64,000 nt of DNA from Desulfomicrobium sp. UBA5193. GTDB lineage: Bacteria; Desulfobacterota; Desulfovibrionia; Desulfovibrionales; Desulfomicrobiaceae. Positions 18,048 to 26,101 of this stretch are shown piece after piece. The translations under genes and the position numbers were made by a program. The stretch spans positions 62,001 to 126,000 of the forward strand of contig DHWB01000007.1 of assembly GCA_002412965.1 (NCBI GenBank), written 5' to 3'. The notes beneath the pieces were generated by a model. It was not told where the DNA came from. It saw only the letters and a list, made by a program, of their open reading frames with translations, and searched no databases. How positions within the stretch are numbered: the stretch's first letter is position 1; the number at the start of each line of letters is the position of its first letter.

Positions 18048-18084
18048 AAGGCCTTACATCAAGAATGTAAGGCCTTTTTCTTTT
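18048..18084 (+). terminator. Intrinsic terminator of the tRNA operon
   Basis: Perfect 12-base arms AAGGCCTTACAT (18048-18059) and ATGTAAGGCCTT (18065-18076) with a five-base loop run into TTTTTCTTTT. It lies nine bases after tRNA-Glu, on the island side of the attachment site. Confidence 0.92.
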
Positions 18085-18177
18085 GACTGCACGACAAGCA
18101 CATTATGAGAACGAAACGAGGATAACGTCTGCTGTTGAAGCCCCGGATTGGAGGCATACGCGGATACTCATCTCTCC

Positions 18178-20934
18178 CTACTCTGCAATTCCTGCCATAT
18201 TCTTCCTTCGATTTCTGACCCACTTATCAAATGATATCACTGGGAGCACAGTTGCTCCGACCGCCATAGCAAACATCCAGCCCCAGCCATCAAGTGGCGC
18301 GGAGTTAAAAAGCGTCTGCAGAGGTGGCAGGTAAATGAAGCATGCCTGGAGCACGAGCAGGATGCCGATGCCTATAAAGATCGCGGGATTGCTGAAAAAG
18401 CCTTGAGTAAAGAGCGAAGAGTGCAGGGATCGGCAGTTGAGCAGGTAAAAAATCTGGGTGAAGGTAATGCTTGTCACGCAAAGGGTCTGCGCTTCGGAGA
18501 GGGCCAGAGCATGCCGGGCGCTCGTCACTGGCTCTGGACCGACAATACGATAGTACTCCCAGAGAAACAGCCCGCAAGCACCTGCCGCCATGAGCACCCC
18601 GACAATAATCAAGCGGGCCACAATAAAGCCTGAAAACACGGGTTCATCGGGAGAGCGCGGAAGTCGCCGCATCGCGTTCGGCTCAAGCACTTCAAAAGCC
18701 AGAGGGATTGACAGGGTAACACTTGCAACCAGATTGATCCACAGGGTTTGGCTGGGAGACATGGCCAAAAGGAGTTCATTGACACCATCAACCTGAATTG
18801 TCGGAAAGAAAAACATTGCAACCGAGAGGGTGCAGGCCAAGCCGAGGTTGGCGGGCAGCATAAACGCCAGGGACTTGATAAGGTTGTCGTAGACCCGCCG
18901 TCCTTCCTCCACCGCTGCGGTGATGGAAGCGAAGTTGTCGTCCATGAGCACAACCTTGGCCGCTTCTTTCGATACCGCCGTACCGGTTATGCCCATGGCA
19001 ATGCCGATGTCGGCACGCTTGAGGGCCGGTGCATCATTAACACCGTCGCCGGTCATTGCAATGACATGGCGCTGTGCCTGCAGGGCCTCAACAAGCTGGA
19101 GCTTATGTTCTGGAGCCACTCTCGCAAAAACATTCGTACTCATGGCCGCGTCCTGAAGTTGCTTTTCGGAAAGGCCGTCCAGATCACGGCCCGACATCGC
19201 ACTCTGTCCTTGCGGCAGAAGACCGAGTTGTCGCCCGATAGCTTCGGCGGTCACAGGGTGATCGCCGGTGATCATTTTAACGGTAATCCCGGCTTGGTGG
19301 CAGACTTTGATGGCATCCATCGCCTCGGTCCGGGGAGGATCGATCATGCAGAGCAAACCTGCAAACTGCAAACCCGTCCGGACGGACTCCGGTTCGATCT
19401 GCTTCGCAGTGACGTTTTTCTTGTGTGCAAAGGCGATGACCCGCATTCCCTGGCGGGCATAAGTGGCCATGGCCTCATTGATTCGTCGTAATTCTGCTTC
19501 GCTCAGGGTGCAGCGCTCAAGGACAGTTTCCGGAGCGCCCTTCAGGAGGATATGGGTTTGCCCGTCAATAGTGTTCAGGGTGGCCATGAATTTACTGTCC
19601 GACTCGAAGGGGATGACGTCGAGGCGAGCATGGTGACCGCGAAAATCCTGGCTCGAAAGGTCTGCTTTTTCAGCGGCAGCAAGCAGCGCTGCCTCGGTTG
19701 GGTCGCCGGTGATGGTCCAGATGTTTTGCTCAAGGCGCAGGGCGGCATCATTGCAGAGGATGGCGATGGTGAGCAGATCATGCAGGGCTGCCGGGAGTTC
19801 GCTCAGGCGGGCGCCATCGCGTTCGATTTCCCCGACTGGGGCATAGCCGATACCGGAAAACCTGTATTCCTGCCCGCCCAGCCACGCCACCTGCACAGTC
19901 ATCTCATTGCGGGTCAGTGTGCCGGTTTTGTCAGAACAGATGATCGTGGTGGAGCCAAGGGTTTCCACCGCAGGAAGATGCCGGACGACAGCATGCCTGT
20001 CGGCCATGCGCCGGACTCCTACGGCGAGGCATATGGTAATTACCGCCGGCAAACCTTCAGGGATTGCGGCCACCGCGAGAGAAACAGCAACCATGAGGGA
20101 ATCGCCGAGAGGGGCGTCTTTGACCCAGATACCGAAACTGATGAGAACGGCTACTACTGCCACTACGGCAACGGTAATGCCATTGCTGACTTTGGCCAAC
20201 TGACGAGTCAGCGGGGTCTCCATCTGCCCGGTCTGGTTGAGCAGGGCATTGATGCGGCCCAGTTCTGTAGCGCCGCCGGTCGTGACCACTACACCTGTGG
20301 CCGTGCCCTGAAGAACAAGCGTCCCGCTATAGGCCATTCCGAACCTGTCACCAAGAGATGCATCCTGGGCAACGGCATCACTTCTCTTTGCCACAGGCAG
20401 CGACTCACCGGTGAGGGCTGCTTCTTCAACCAGAAGATTTTTAACCCTGATCAGACGCAGATCGGCGGGAACCTTGTCCCCACTCTGCAAGGTCACGAGG
20501 TCGCCAGGGACCAGGTTTTCGGCGGGAACGGCAATTGACTGACCGTCTCGCAAAGCGGTTGCAAATTCCGGCATCATGGCGGCAAGCGCTTCGATGGCCT
20601 TACCTGCCCGGTATTCTTGTATAAAGCCGATAATAGCGTTAATACCCACCGCACCGAAAACTACCAGAGCATCGGTGACTTTTTGCAACCCGACCGCCAT
20701 TGCGCCAGCTGAGATCAAAAGCCAGCCAATCGGGTTATTTATTTGACGCCAAAAAATCAGCCAGGGGCTATCATTTCCCTTGCGAAGGAGCGCGTTGGCA
20801 CCATATTTTTGCAGCCGCTCTGCTGCTTCGCGGTCATTCAACCCACTGAGGCTTGTCTCTAACTCGGACATAACGTCCTGCACTGATGAAGAATGCCACA
20901 GCATGCTGTCTTGTTTTCTTGCGTTATCTTGCAT
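18178..20934 (-). CDS. P2-type cation-transporting ATPase
   Basis: Seen: 918 residues with the full P-type set: N-terminal cation ATPase domain, TGES (actuator), PEGL in transmembrane helix 4 (VAAIPEGLPAVI), DKTGTLTRNE with the phosphorylated Asp, KGAPE in the nucleotide domain and TGDGVNDAPALKRADIG (hinge), then about six C-terminal membrane helices. Known: SERCA/PMCA-type pumps have this layout. Odd: in helix 6 the SERCA motif NLVTDGLPA is NLVASVTLSIPLAFE, so the second acidic ligand is missing; calcium specificity is therefore doubtful, and the ion may be another cation. Start with AGGAG eleven bases upstream. It is the first gene inside the island, reading towards tRNA-Glu, and has less biased codon use than the flanks. 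Confidence 0.92.
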   Translation of the reverse strand: MQDNARKQDSMLWHSSSVQDVMSELETSLSGLNDREAAERLQKYGANALLRKGNDSPWLIFWRQINNPIGWLLISAGAMAVGLQKVTDALVVFGAVGINAIIGFIQEYRAGKAIEALAAMMPEFATALRDGQSIAVPAENLVPGDLVTLQSGDKVPADLRLIRVKNLLVEEAALTGESLPVAKRSDAVAQDASLGDRFGMAYSGTLVLQGTATGVVVTTGGATELGRINALLNQTGQMETPLTRQLAKVSNGITVAVVAVVAVLISFGIWVKDAPLGDSLMVAVSLAVAAIPEGLPAVITICLAVGVRRMADRHAVVRHLPAVETLGSTTIICSDKTGTLTRNEMTVQVAWLGGQEYRFSGIGYAPVGEIERDGARLSELPAALHDLLTIAILCNDAALRLEQNIWTITGDPTEAALLAAAEKADLSSQDFRGHHARLDVIPFESDSKFMATLNTIDGQTHILLKGAPETVLERCTLSEAELRRINEAMATYARQGMRVIAFAHKKNVTAKQIEPESVRTGLQFAGLLCMIDPPRTEAMDAIKVCHQAGITVKMITGDHPVTAEAIGRQLGLLPQGQSAMSGRDLDGLSEKQLQDAAMSTNVFARVAPEHKLQLVEALQAQRHVIAMTGDGVNDAPALKRADIGIAMGITGTAVSKEAAKVVLMDDNFASITAAVEEGRRVYDNLIKSLAFMLPANLGLACTLSVAMFFFPTIQVDGVNELLLAMSPSQTLWINLVASVTLSIPLAFEVLEPNAMRRLPRSPDEPVFSGFIVARLIIVGVLMAAGACGLFLWEYYRIVGPEPVTSARHALALSEAQTLCVTSITFTQIFYLLNCRSLHSSLFTQGFFSNPAIFIGIGILLVLQACFIYLPPLQTLFNSAPLDGWGWMFAMAVGATVLPVISFDKWVRNRRKNMAGIAE

Positions 20935-21035
20935 CGTTAAGCATCTCCTACAAAGATCAATTATACTTCTCGACAGAGCATGGAACAGAACTAAAAATTG
21001 CTGTCAGGCTTGGACGGGCTAACTGTCATGGGTCC

Positions 21036-21425
21036 CTAAGTATGAAATATATTCCAGAAATTCGTAATTTCAACAACTAACACTACAACCCAGAGTAGAA
21101 TGGCAATACCTGTAGCCGCTGCTGATATGTCCTTAATTACTTTTATTTTCTCGTTTTCATTTGTCTCGATAAAATCACACAGCGCCTCTATGGCGCTGTT
21201 GAACATTTCAGCGATGAGCACAAGGCTGGTGGCTGCCATAATGAGAAAAAAATCGAGCCATTGGCGGAAGAAAAAGCAGGTCAGGAGCATGAATAGAGAA
21301 AGATAGATCTTGTAGGCGACGCTGAAATCATAACGGATGGCATAGCGCAGGCCGGAAAGACATACCTTGATCTTCAGAATCGGGTGGTAACCATATTCTC
21401 CTTGCCCGAGAAATTTGTTTCGCAC
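21036..21425 (-). CDS. dgkA: Diacylglycerol / undecaprenol kinase
   Basis: Phosphorylates a membrane lipid alcohol (diacylglycerol or undecaprenol) with ATP. Seen: about 129 residues, three membrane helices and the active-site signature LIAEMFNSAIEALCDFI, with Glu and Asn as metal/catalytic residues and EKIKVIKDISAAATGIAIL following. I chose the GTG at 21425, which has GGAG eight bases upstream; a GTG at 21434 is adjacent to the same GGAG and less likely. The gene sits between a P-type ATPase and a PAP2 phosphatase on the same strand; kinase plus phosphatase suggests lipid-carrier recycling (inference). AT-richer than the flanking chromosome. Confidence 0.9.
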   Translation of the reverse strand: MRNKFLGQGEYGYHPILKIKVCLSGLRYAIRYDFSVAYKIYLSLFMLLTCFFFRQWLDFFLIMAATSLVLIAEMFNSAIEALCDFIETNENEKIKVIKDISAAATGIAILLWVVVLVVEITNFWNIFHT

Positions 21426-21489
21426 GGTTAACACTCCATTTTTGACAATTTTTCAGTTGCATGATGCTGAATCGTTGTGAGCAAAGATG

Positions 21490-21978
21490 CTATTTTGTAT
21501 GGGCCCATGGAAGGGCTGGAATAATTAAATATACCACTGATACAATGAAAGCGGCCAAAAACATTCCTGCCAATACATCAGAAATATAATGGACCTGCAG
21601 GTAGATTCGTGAATACCCGACAATGCCGACGAGCAACAGACTCAAGAGGGCAAGAAGATTTGCCCAGACTGGTGGCAGGACCTGGAATGCGATCAACGTG
21701 ACCGACATAAAAAAGGCGGTGGCCTGGGCTGTATGAGCGCTCGGAAATGACCAGTCAGAGGGCATGGACACCAGGAGGTCTGTTGTGGATGGGCGCGGTC
21801 GGCGAAACATCAATTTCGCCACATGGACTGCGAGAATGGTGACAGACACGTTCAAGGCAATCAAAATCACGTGTCCAGATTTACCAGCCCAGAGCAGTAA
21901 AAAACAAAGCAGCACAGAGAGTGGCAAAAGAAGATACAGCGAGCCAAGCCAGGTGATAGTCGTAAAAAATAGATCCAT
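21490..21978 (-). CDS. PAP2-family membrane phosphatase
   Basis: Seen: 162 residues, five to six membrane helices, and all three acid-phosphatase motifs: KLMFRRPRP (motif 1), PSAHT (motif 2, here FPSAHTAQA) and SRIYLQVHYISDV (motif 3, with the catalytic His). Known: such proteins dephosphorylate undecaprenyl pyrophosphate or phosphatidic/phosphatidylglycerol phosphates at the periplasmic face. Together with the neighbouring DgkA it could cycle undecaprenyl phosphate or diacylglycerol; which one is not decidable from sequence. No good ribosome-binding site precedes the ATG, as the upstream bases are A/T-rich. Island gene. Confidence 0.9.
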   Translation of the reverse strand: MDLFFTTITWLGSLYLLLPLSVLLCFLLLWAGKSGHVILIALNVSVTILAVHVAKLMFRRPRPSTTDLLVSMPSDWSFPSAHTAQATAFFMSVTLIAFQVLPPVWANLLALLSLLLVGIVGYSRIYLQVHYISDVLAGMFLAAFIVSVVYLIIPALPWAHTK

Positions 21979-22209
21979 TTTTTTATATGTTGATGAGTTA
22001 GATGGTGCTGTTATGGAAGCCCTGAAAGCTGCCGGAAGGAAGCTGCCTTGATAAAGGCAGGGAAGTCCTCATCCCCGTCCTTAAACAAGGCAACCTCCTA
22101 TTTCAAGATTCAATTCTGCCGCAGGGTAGCCATATCCGATCAGGGTGCAATCCAATCGGAGCGCTGTTCTCATTTCTTACAAGTTATCGGTGACATGAGT
22201 GATCCGGGA

Positions 22210-22731
22210 TCATTGCGGCGCGGGACTTTTCTCACCGCTTCCCTGGATAAAAGCCGACAGCATCCCTATCGGTACGCCCAACTCCTCCAACTTGCGAACC
22301 ACGGATGCCAACAGTTGGTCCAGCGCGCCTGATCCCGCAGCTTCAATATTTTGCAATGCTTCAAGCTGCTTGCGTTGTTCCGGCCCGAGGTTTTCCATGA
22401 CGGTCCGTCCTATCTCCTCGCGCTGCGGAAGACTCAGATCCTCATTCTTGAGCTTGTTCAAAAGGGGCTCAATGATTTCGCGTTGGTGCTGGTCAAGTTT
22501 AAGGTCTGCCTCGGAAAGTTTCGTTTGCAGGGCTGTCATGTCCATGGACTGCAGATAGTCGACCGCACCGCCTACAAAACGAGCGGCAAGTACGGTCAAG
22601 GTGATAACAAGAGCGATTCCAAGGACTCCTGTCACGGCCAAGGCCACGAAGATGCGCCGGCCCAAACTGCTCGGCTTGGATGTCTTTGGCTTAAAATTGA
22701 GAGGAGAAGGCGTTTGGCGTGGCTCGGTCAT
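22210..22731 (-). CDS. Unknown single-pass membrane protein
   Basis: Seen: 173 residues. A Pro/Lys-rich cytoplasmic start is followed by one membrane helix (about 28-52, RRIFVALAVTGVLGIALVI) and a mostly helical, charged outer part (ALQTKLSEADLKLDQHQREIIEPLLNKL, LGPEQRKQLEALQNI). No catalytic motif. GGGAG lies nine bases before the ATG. I do not recognise the family; the soluble part could be a coiled-coil or scaffold. Isolated in the island between the PAP2 and DUF533 genes, same strand, with 231 bases before the PAP2 start. Confidence 0.65.
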   Translation of the reverse strand: MTEPRQTPSPLNFKPKTSKPSSLGRRIFVALAVTGVLGIALVITLTVLAARFVGGAVDYLQSMDMTALQTKLSEADLKLDQHQREIIEPLLNKLKNEDLSLPQREEIGRTVMENLGPEQRKQLEALQNIEAAGSGALDQLLASVVRKLEELGVPIGMLSAFIQGSGEKSPAPQ

Positions 22732-22869
22732 ATGAATGTCTCCCAGTGGGAATGGTTATTATATTAATCGATAACGGCACAAACTACATTCCAAAACATT
22801 TCGAAATAGTCATCTTATTCGGCATTCTGGAATAATGCTCAACGCGGCTTACACCGCGCCGTTAACAAT

Positions 22870-23556
22870 TCAAACTTGTGCTTGCTTGGCTTGACGTTCC
22901 AGTTCCATCTTGAAGGACGGATCAAGCTTAAGCTGGCGAGCCAGTTCGTCCAGGTAAGCACGCTCCATGAAATTTTCCTCGTCCACCATCAGCAGGCTGG
23001 CCAAATACATTTCCGCGGCAATCTCCGGAGTTGTGGCTGAAGTCGCGATTTCAGCAGGATCCATGGGTTTGCGCAACTCTTGGTCAAACCAGACCTGGAG
23101 TTCTCGATCATTGGTCAGTTGCGCTATACTTTGGTCGATCAATTGCCGTTCACGATCGTCAATGTGCCCGTCCGCCTTGGATGCTGCGATGATTGCGCGA
23201 AGAACCGCCTTGCCATGAAACTCAGCTTCGGAAGCGGGAATCCGATCAACCGTCCGTGGTGATTGTATTTGAACAGCGGAGGTATTATTTTGTTGCCAAT
23301 TGCTAAAGGCTTTATAGGCAACGACGCCGATCGCAGCCAAGCCTCCGTATGTAAGAGCTTTGCCGCCAATTTTCCGAGCACTTTTGCTCCCCATGAGTAA
23401 CCCTATTGTACCGGCGGCCAAAGCACCGCCTCCCGCTCCCGTGAGCAGAGAACCCAAGGGATTTCCTTGCGCTGAAGCATTCCCGCTGTATCCGGTGTTT
23501 TGCACTGCCCCACGACATGACTGCAGCAATTGATCAAGTAAATTCATAATATTCAT
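22870..23556 (-). CDS. DUF533 (YebE-like, TerB-fold) inner-membrane protein
   Basis: Seen: 228 residues. A Gly/Ala-rich hydrophobic stretch (about 30-85, GAGGGALAAGTIGLLMGSKS and YGGLAAIGVVAYKAF) anchors the protein; the C-terminal ~130 residues are the helical TerB-like domain of DUF533 (AVLRAIIAASKADGHIDDRERQLI, with the acidic DGHIDDRE that can bind metal; LASLLMVDEENFMERAYLDELARQL). AGGAG precedes the ATG by seven bases. Known: E. coli YebE is a stress-linked inner-membrane protein of this family; function unclear. Stands alone within the island. Confidence 0.85.
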   Translation of the reverse strand: MNIMNLLDQLLQSCRGAVQNTGYSGNASAQGNPLGSLLTGAGGGALAAGTIGLLMGSKSARKIGGKALTYGGLAAIGVVAYKAFSNWQQNNTSAVQIQSPRTVDRIPASEAEFHGKAVLRAIIAASKADGHIDDRERQLIDQSIAQLTNDRELQVWFDQELRKPMDPAEIATSATTPEIAAEMYLASLLMVDEENFMERAYLDELARQLKLDPSFKMELERQAKQAQV

Positions 23557-23664
23557 GACTTAACTCCTCATAAAATGAAGTGAAAATTCAAAAAAGCAAG
23601 ATTAATTAAAACAAAAAGACGCATATCAACAAACATACTATACAATTATCTGAAGTTTTGTATT

Positions 23665-24834
23665 TTATTTACGCTGAAATAATATCCATGTCAGCAGCAC
23701 TGTGGTCAAGACAAACAAAACACTCATGACAATGGATATTCTATACGACCCGGTAGCGTCGGCTATAATGCCGCCAAGTGAGGGACCGATGAGCGCCGCC
23801 AGTCCGTACCAGAGAAAACAGATCGGATACAGCCTGGGAAAAAGGCCTATCCCGAACATCTCCACCACCGAGGACGCATAGACCACAAAGCATCCGCCGA
23901 ACCCGATGCCCGTGAGCAGCACGGCGGCGAACACAAGGGCAGGAAAGGGCGGAAGCAGAAAAAGCATCATGCTAAGGGCCAGGAAAGCCTGAGAGAAGAA
24001 GATGGTCAAGCGCGAACCTAAACGGTCGTGCACCTGCCCCCAGCCGATCCGGCCCATGGCGTTTCCCAGAGCAAAGACCGATATGGCCACAGTGGCAGTC
24101 GAACTCCCGAGACCCAGGGACAAAGCCATGGGCTTGAGATTGCCCACCACAAGCAGGCCGGCGAAGGTCCCGCAGAACATGCCCAGACACAGGAGCAGGA
24201 AATTTCGCGACGTCAGCGCGCCGGTCGGAGCCTGTACCCGGCGCGCGGACGTCCGCTGTATTGCGTTGCGACTGCCGCGTGGCGGTTCGCGCAAGAGTAG
24301 CGCGCTGCAAACGGCAACCAAACCGCAACCGAGGCCGATGAATCGGAAGACGTGCAGGACGTCCATGCCGCGAGTGACAAGCAGGTACTCAGCCACCACG
24401 CTCAAGAGTATGGCACCGGCTCCGAAACCGGCCACGGAGACGCCGGTCACAAGCCCCTTTTTGTCGGGAAACCATTGCATGGCGACCGTCAGGGGGCAGA
24501 TATACCCGAATCCGATCCCGGCACCCGTGACGAGACTCAGGCTTATGAGCAGCAGGAGGAAATCACCCCCGGACAGGGATGCCATCACATACCCCGCAGC
24601 AAAGAGAAGCGCACCGATAGTTGCCGTCACGCGCGTTCCCTGGCGCTGCATGAACCTCCCGGCAGGAATCATGACAATGGTAAAGACCGCTATGGTGGCT
24701 CCGAAAATCAGCCCGCACTGACTCGTGGTCAGCCCGTAAACGGATTTGAGCAGTGGAACAAATTCGCTCCAGGCGTAAATTCCGCCGAGTATCATCTGGA
24801 TCAGGCATCCAGCGCCCAAGACAATCCATTTCAT
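23665..24834 (-). CDS. MFS transporter, OFA (oxalate/formate antiporter) type
   Basis: Seen: 389 residues with twelve predicted membrane helices. The opening WIVLGAGCLIQMILGGIYAW, with the aromatic YAWS motif of OFA transporters, the loop MIPAGRFMQRQGTRV after helix 2, GYICPLTVAMQWFPDKKGLVTG and GQVHDRLGSRLTI support this family. The GxGFGYICP segment is typical of OFA members, whose substrates include oxalate, formate and other carboxylates; the actual substrate is unknown. Its ATG overlaps the stop of a small winged-helix regulator gene (ATGA), so the two are translationally coupled. Island gene. Confidence 0.85.
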   Translation of the reverse strand: MKWIVLGAGCLIQMILGGIYAWSEFVPLLKSVYGLTTSQCGLIFGATIAVFTIVMIPAGRFMQRQGTRVTATIGALLFAAGYVMASLSGGDFLLLLISLSLVTGAGIGFGYICPLTVAMQWFPDKKGLVTGVSVAGFGAGAILLSVVAEYLLVTRGMDVLHVFRFIGLGCGLVAVCSALLLREPPRGSRNAIQRTSARRVQAPTGALTSRNFLLLCLGMFCGTFAGLLVVGNLKPMALSLGLGSSTATVAISVFALGNAMGRIGWGQVHDRLGSRLTIFFSQAFLALSMMLFLLPPFPALVFAAVLLTGIGFGGCFVVYASSVVEMFGIGLFPRLYPICFLWYGLAALIGPSLGGIIADATGSYRISIVMSVLFVLTTVLLTWILFQRK

Positions 24835-25139
24835 CTCACAGCCAGCCTGCTACCCTCCAGGACGTCGAGCACTTCGCCGATACGACATGCGCTTTCCAGT
24901 GGATGGCGCAGGTGCTTGTCGCGCAGAATGGTGTACTCAACGCGCCGCCCGTCGCGCTCCCCGTCCAGATAGCCGGCGGCGCGCAACTCGGCGACGATGC
25001 GCTGAACAGCGCGTTCCGTGATGCCGATCTCGAGCGCGATGTCGCGCATGCGCATGTTCGGGTCCCTGGACAAACAGAACAGTACGTGAGTGTGATTGGT
25101 CAGAAAGGTCCACATGGACTCCTGAGGCGTGGTAGTCAT
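24831..25139 (-). CDS. Winged-helix transcriptional regulator
   Basis: Seen: 102 residues forming one MarR/ArsR-like winged helix: HTHVLFCLSRDPNMRMRDIA, then the recognition region ALEIGITERAVQRIVAELRAAGYLDGE and a wing RDGRRVEYTIL, and a short helical tail for dimerisation. No ligand-binding Cys or metal motif. The gene leads the OFA transporter gene with a four-base overlap, so it probably controls the transporter and itself. A perfect 10-base inverted repeat lies 64 bases upstream and may be its operator. Family assignment is by helix-turn-helix pattern only. Confidence 0.8.
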   Translation of the reverse strand: MTTTPQESMWTFLTNHTHVLFCLSRDPNMRMRDIALEIGITERAVQRIVAELRAAGYLDGERDGRRVEYTILRDKHLRHPLESACRIGEVLDVLEGSRLAVR

Positions 25140-25202
25140 TGTTGGTCTCTCGTTAGGAAGTGAATGGAATTGCCGCTTGAAAGGACACCTTCTCGCAAAT
25201 CA

Positions 25203-25226
25203 ATTCACGAAATTTGTTTCGTGAAT
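25203..25226. promoter_or_regulatory. Perfect inverted repeat, candidate operator
   Basis: The arms ATTCACGAAA and TTTCGTGAAT are exact complements separated by TTTG. It lies 64-87 bases upstream of the winged-helix regulator gene, in a region without a good gene. The symmetry and position suggest autoregulation. A 61-codon minus-strand frame (25153-25338) covers it but has no ribosome-binding site and no recognisable sequence. Confidence 0.55.
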
Positions 25227-25402
25227 AATTTTTCTGATTGCTCATCAATTCCATCCCTGTCAAGTCCAGTGCGGCAAAAGTGTCATGGTGCAAGCCATGC
25301 CTCTTCTCGTTCGTCAACTGCTTGAGGTCATCCAGCATACCGTGAAATTTTACTAAACTCGACGCACACTGCTCAATTTCTTAATTTCTTTTTAAGAAAA
25401 TA

Positions 25403-25606
25403 ATGATCCGAGGATCAGCATTTTTCTGGATTTTGAGTGAGGCTTCAGCTCGAATTGTCGTATTAGATGCAGACGGAGCAGAGCGGAATGTATTCACGCT
25501 GGACATTGACAGCAGATATTTCCAACCTGAGGGTATCACGCTCGGGCTGGACGGTAAGGTATACATTGTTGGAGAACCCAATATTTTAGCGATTTATAGC
25601 TATTGA
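25403..25606 (+). pseudogene. 3' fragment of an SdiA-regulated-type gene
   Basis: Seen: 67 codons resembling the C-terminal end of SdiA-regulated proteins: LSEASARIVVLDADGAERNVF ... RYFQPEGITLGLDGKVYIVGEPNILAIYSY. The same ending occurs in the full gene at 56152 (ILSEASSCLVRMDANGRELHRA ... CEPEGLAFGENGDIFVVGEPCTF). The first three quarters of the protein are missing and no ribosome-binding site precedes the ATG, so this is a decayed remnant, lying at the island's distal end. Confidence 0.65.
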
Positions 25607-25905
25607 GCGGACATACCCAGCCGGAAAAATTTCGAATCACGACATCTGCCTTCTACCACATGCCGTTGCCGCTCTTCCTATGATTCTACCAGCGAACCAG
25701 ACTACTGAGATAGTCGTACATACATTATTCTATAGATGAAATGGCGTTGCGCAGAGGCCTTCATGTCCTCGGCCGCGTCACAAAGATGAACAGGAAAAAA
25801 GCTCCTTTCCGACCACAGCACTCTGGGGCGTTTTAGAGCTCTTGGGCTTTTATTTTTTTCCAGTATTTAAGGGAGGTATGAGGAATTGTTTAATCAGCGA
25901 GGCTT

Positions 25906-25949
25906 CTTTCACGCCGATAACAGGGATTCAAATCCCCTTGGGGACGCCA
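25906..25949 (+). repeat. Direct repeat, right attachment site (partial tRNA-Glu copy)
   Basis: 44 bases repeat the 3' half of tRNA-Glu (17996-18039) with one difference (A for G before TTCAAAT). The bases 5' of it do not complete a tRNA, so this is the displaced end left by integration. Confidence 0.85.
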
Positions 25950-26003
25950 CTTTCGACCATAATGGGATTCATCCCGCCCACGGAAGTTCCGGGAAACATC
26001 ATC

Positions 26004-26035
26004 AAAAGCCCCGCGCAAACACACGGGGCTTTTTT
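26004..26035. terminator. Intrinsic terminator, usable in both directions
   Basis: AAAGCCCCG (26005-26013) pairs with CGGGGCTTT around a ten-base loop, flanked by AAAA on one side and TTTTTT on the other. It lies 67 bases after the stop of the minus-strand hybrid kinase gene and can end that transcript. Confidence 0.8.
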
Positions 26036-26101
26036 CATGCACACTGAATGCTTGATCGGTCATCGGGAACTGTCCTGCACCAGGCAAGCGCATCTGCTTT
26101 C

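Larger units (their letters stand above)
25607..26101. other. Intergenic stretch containing the right attachment site and a terminator
   Basis: 495 bases without a convincing gene. It holds the partial tRNA-Glu copy (25906-25949) and a terminator hairpin (26004-26035). The rest (25607-25905) shows stop codons in all frames at short intervals and no RNA structure that I recognise. Confidence 0.5.

Noticed and set aside
25153..25338. 61-codon minus-strand frame upstream of the winged-helix regulator
   Set aside because: No ribosome-binding site, no recognisable sequence, and it covers the palindromic operator candidate.
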